Notes under the pieces: generated by a model
What the model was told of the DNA's origin: nothing
Databases searched by the model: none
The model's input: the letters and a program-made list of their open reading frames with translations, nothing else
Position numbers and translations under genes: made by a program
Part shown: positions 63,985 through 64,000 of the stretch, in pieces
Layout of the letters: each line of letters starts with the position of its first letter
Numbering within the stretch: position 1 is the stretch's first letter
DNA from: Pseudomonas cerasi
Lineage (GTDB): Bacteria; Pseudomonadota; Gammaproteobacteria; Pseudomonadales; Pseudomonadaceae
Assembly (NCBI RefSeq): GCF_900074915.1
Contig: NZ_LT222319.1
Coordinates: 5,628,501 to 5,692,500, forward strand
DNA: 64,000 bases
Direction: 5' to 3'

Positions 63985-64000
63985 AATTTCGAGCTTGTAG

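Overview
The window looks like a chromosomal segment of a Pseudomonas, most likely of the P. syringae group. The evidence is the overall gene repertoire (aguB, rfbBC, dctBD-like pair, cysQ/nudE/yrfG block), the REP-type repeats, several RsmX-type small RNAs with a GacA-type upstream element, a type VI secretion cluster of Pseudomonas type, an mgo/pvf-like signal-molecule operon and a Pseudomonas-like rRNA operon with tRNA-Ile and tRNA-Ala in the spacer. Species assignment is inference from gene content only.

Layout. 1-3,600: start of N-carbamoylputrescine amidase, a 130-bp tandem repeat and a three-domain kinase-like/M23-like/aminotransferase protein. 3,800-19,100: ordinary chromosome, with dTDP-rhamnose genes (rfbB, rfbC), a sigma-54 two-component pair (dctB/dctD type), a small thioesterase followed by a three-copy 222-bp REP array, cysQ-nudE, a HAD nucleotidase, a LysR regulator, fdhD plus a molybdopterin oxidoreductase, a glycine-zipper protein and recQ. 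19,200-34,500: accessory region with two tandem RsmX-type sRNAs, an unusual TssM-OmpA fusion, hcp, tssA, a PAAR protein, an unrecognised adaptor-like protein, a putative effector with a lipoprotein immunity candidate, vgrG, then a decayed second copy of the effector/lipoprotein pair (nonsense codon, frameshifts, and a 1,193-bp IS5-type insertion flanked by a 4-bp duplication).

35,280-46,044: a seven-gene, fully overlapping operon (KAS III, SDR/epimerase, MBL hydrolase, AMP-forming ligase-like protein, PAP2 phosphatase, sterol-desaturase-type hydroxylase, fatty acid desaturase). It faces a third RsmX-type sRNA, a hydrolase/PEP-synthase fusion, a membrane protein and a stand-alone acyl carrier protein. 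I read this as a lipid or fatty-acid-derived metabolite pathway that I cannot match to a named system; it is the best candidate here for something undescribed. 46,200-53,750: MscS channel, FIST-domain chemoreceptor, DUF945 protein, HAD phosphatase, an aldo/keto reductase broken by one stop codon, and a GntR regulator. 54,560-60,281: an mgoBCAD/pvfABCD-type operon (DUF3050 oxygenase, diiron N-oxygenase, A-T-R NRPS, SRPBCC protein), a family known to make a diffusible diazeniumdiolate-type signal that controls virulence and mangotoxin. 60,356 to the end: rRNA operon on the minus strand (terminator, 5S, 23S, tRNA-Ala, tRNA-Ile; the 16S lies outside).

How the parts connect (inference): RsmX RNAs titrate RsmA/CsrA under GacS/GacA control. 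T6SS, secondary metabolites and mgo-type signalling are typical Gac/Rsm outputs, so the window joins regulators and plausible targets.
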